Assembly (NCBI RefSeq): GCF_900291015.1
Contig: NZ_OLKL01000051.1
Location: forward strand, 224,469-288,468
From: Pseudomonas persica
GTDB lineage: Bacteria > Pseudomonadota > Gammaproteobacteria > Pseudomonadales > Pseudomonadaceae
DNA: 64,000 nucleotides
Direction: 5' to 3'
The translations under genes were made by a program, and so were the position numbers. The notes beneath the pieces are model-generated. The model was not told where the DNA came from. It did no database searches and saw only the letters and a program-made list of their open reading frames with translations. Positions 63,069 to 64,000 of the stretch are shown one piece after another. Position 1 is the stretch's first letter; each line of letters opens with the position of its first letter.

Positions 63069-64000
63069 ATGAAAGCTGTGTTGTGCAAAACCCTGGGCCC
63101 GGCACGCGACCTGGTGCTGGAAGAGGTGACTAGCCCGGTGCCAAAGAAAAACGAGATTCTGCTGGATGTGCAGGCCGCCGGGGTCAACTTCCCCGACACC
63201 CTGATCATCGAAGGCAAGTACCAGTTCCAGCCACCGTTGCCGTTCTCACCGGGCTGCGAGGCGGCGGGCGTGGTAGCCGCAGTCGGCGAAAAAGCCGGCA
63301 CCTTCAAGATCGGCGACCGGGTCATGGCGCTGACTGGCTGGGGTGCATTCGCCGAGCAGGTGGCAGTGCCGTTCTACAACGTGCAGCCGATCCCGGCGAG
63401 CATGGACTTCACCAGCGCTGCAGCGTTCGGCATGACCTACGGCACCTCCATGCACGCTCTGCGCCAGCGCGGCCAGTTGCAGGCGGGCGAGACCCTGCTG
63501 GTACTGGGGGCATCCGGCGGGGTCGGCCTGGCGGCGGTGGAGATCGGCAAGGCCATGGGCGCGCGGGTGATCGCGGCCGCCAGCAGTGCGGAAAAACTGG
63601 CCGTGGCCAAGGCGGCCGGGGCGGACGAACTGATCGACTATAGCCAGGCCAGCCTGCGTGACGAGATCAAGCGCCTGACCGGCGGCCAGGGGGTGGACGT
63701 GATCTACGACCCGGTGGGCGGCGAGCTGTTCGAGCAGGCGGTGCGCGGGCTGGCCTGGAATGGCCGGTTGCTGGTGGTGGGTTTTGCCAGTGGGACCATC
63801 CCGCAGTTGGCGGCCAACCTGGTGTTGCTCAAGGGCGCGGCGGTGGTGGGGGTGTTCTGGGGGGCGTTTGCCCAGCGCCAGCCGGAAGACAACGCGGCCA
63901 ACTTCCGGCAGCTGTTTGCCTGGCATGCCGAAGGCAAGTTGAAGCCGCTGGTGTCGCAGACTTATCCACTGGCTGAGGCCGGGGCTGCCATTGAGAGGCT
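63069..64000 (+). CDS. NADPH:quinone oxidoreductase family protein, 5' part
   Basis: The gene runs past the right end; about 310 codons are visible. It is a medium-chain dehydrogenase/reductase without the zinc-binding loop: start MKAVLCKTLGPARDLVLEE, substrate half GVNFPDTLIIEGKYQF, PFSPGCEAAGVVAAVGE, and NADPH-binding LVLGASGGVGLAAVEIGKAMG. It reduces quinones or enones with NADPH. The missing end prevents finer classing. Confidence 0.92.
   Translation, partial: MKAVLCKTLGPARDLVLEEVTSPVPKKNEILLDVQAAGVNFPDTLIIEGKYQFQPPLPFSPGCEAAGVVAAVGEKAGTFKIGDRVMALTGWGAFAEQVAVPFYNVQPIPASMDFTSAAAFGMTYGTSMHALRQRGQLQAGETLLVLGASGGVGLAAVEIGKAMGARVIAAASSAEKLAVAKAAGADELIDYSQASLRDEIKRLTGGQGVDVIYDPVGGELFEQAVRGLAWNGRLLVVGFASGTIPQLAANLVLLKGAAVVGVFWGAFAQRQPEDNAANFRQLFAWHAEGKLKPLVSQTYPLAEAGAAIER

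Overview
The window is chromosomal DNA, about 60% G+C, of a fluorescent pseudomonad, most likely Pseudomonas putida group. I infer this from the gene order (serA, cysAWT-sbp-oscA, spu operon, argA/argE, gcvPHT, ubi genes, pepP, ygfB, zapA-6S RNA-fau), which from general knowledge matches that group, from protein similarity, and from the many short intergenic REP palindromes typical of it. No tRNA, rRNA, CRISPR array, prophage or classical insertion sequence was seen. The only mobile-type gene is a REP-associated tyrosine transposase (23217-23672).

Layout. 1-9.5 kb: the end of serA and small, mostly monocistronic genes (DUF4399, a shortened solute-binding protein, DUF523, a 2OG-Fe(II) oxygenase, DUF2059, two alpha/beta hydrolases, a thioredoxin-fold protein, a sugar O-acetyltransferase, a penicillin-acylase-family enzyme). 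9.5-17 kb: a sulfur region with a MetQ-like binding protein, an atypical sigma54-activator-like AAA+ protein, an RBBP9-like hydrolase, and the sulfate importer cysA-cysW-cysT-sbp with oscA. 17-22.2 kb: a TriABC-like RND exporter with two membrane-fusion lipoproteins. 22.3-23.8 kb: a DUF3077 gene with a dyad-rich leader and the transposase flanked by REP pairs. 23.8-34.1 kb: polyamine uptake and catabolism (two binding proteins, ATPase, two permeases, aminotransferase, gamma-glutamylpolyamine synthetase) with a second synthetase diverging from it.

34.4-41.8 kb: argA, argE, a CYTH/CHAD triphosphatase, an Lrp regulator diverging from a 101-residue unknown protein, an orphan GspE-type ATPase and a DUF2388 protein. 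41.9-54.3 kb (minus strand): gcvT-gcvH-gcvP, a ferric-iron ABC pair without its ATPase, two ubiquinone hydroxylases around a DUF4442 gene, pepP and ygfB. 54.5-64 kb (mostly plus): a TIGR02449 gene, zapA, 6S RNA, fau, an EVE protein, a YhiI/RbbA/YhhJ-type ABC exporter, a lone PemK-like toxin, a FliL-domain protein and the start of a quinone oxidoreductase gene.

The parts most worth a second look are the AAA+ protein with a degenerate GAFTGA loop and no DNA-binding domain inside a likely CysB regulon, the REP/transposase system (several stem families, a 112-bp repeat copied to two loci, a 52-bp perfect hairpin), the solute-binding protein that has lost one lobe, the orphan secretion ATPase, and several dyad-rich leaders.
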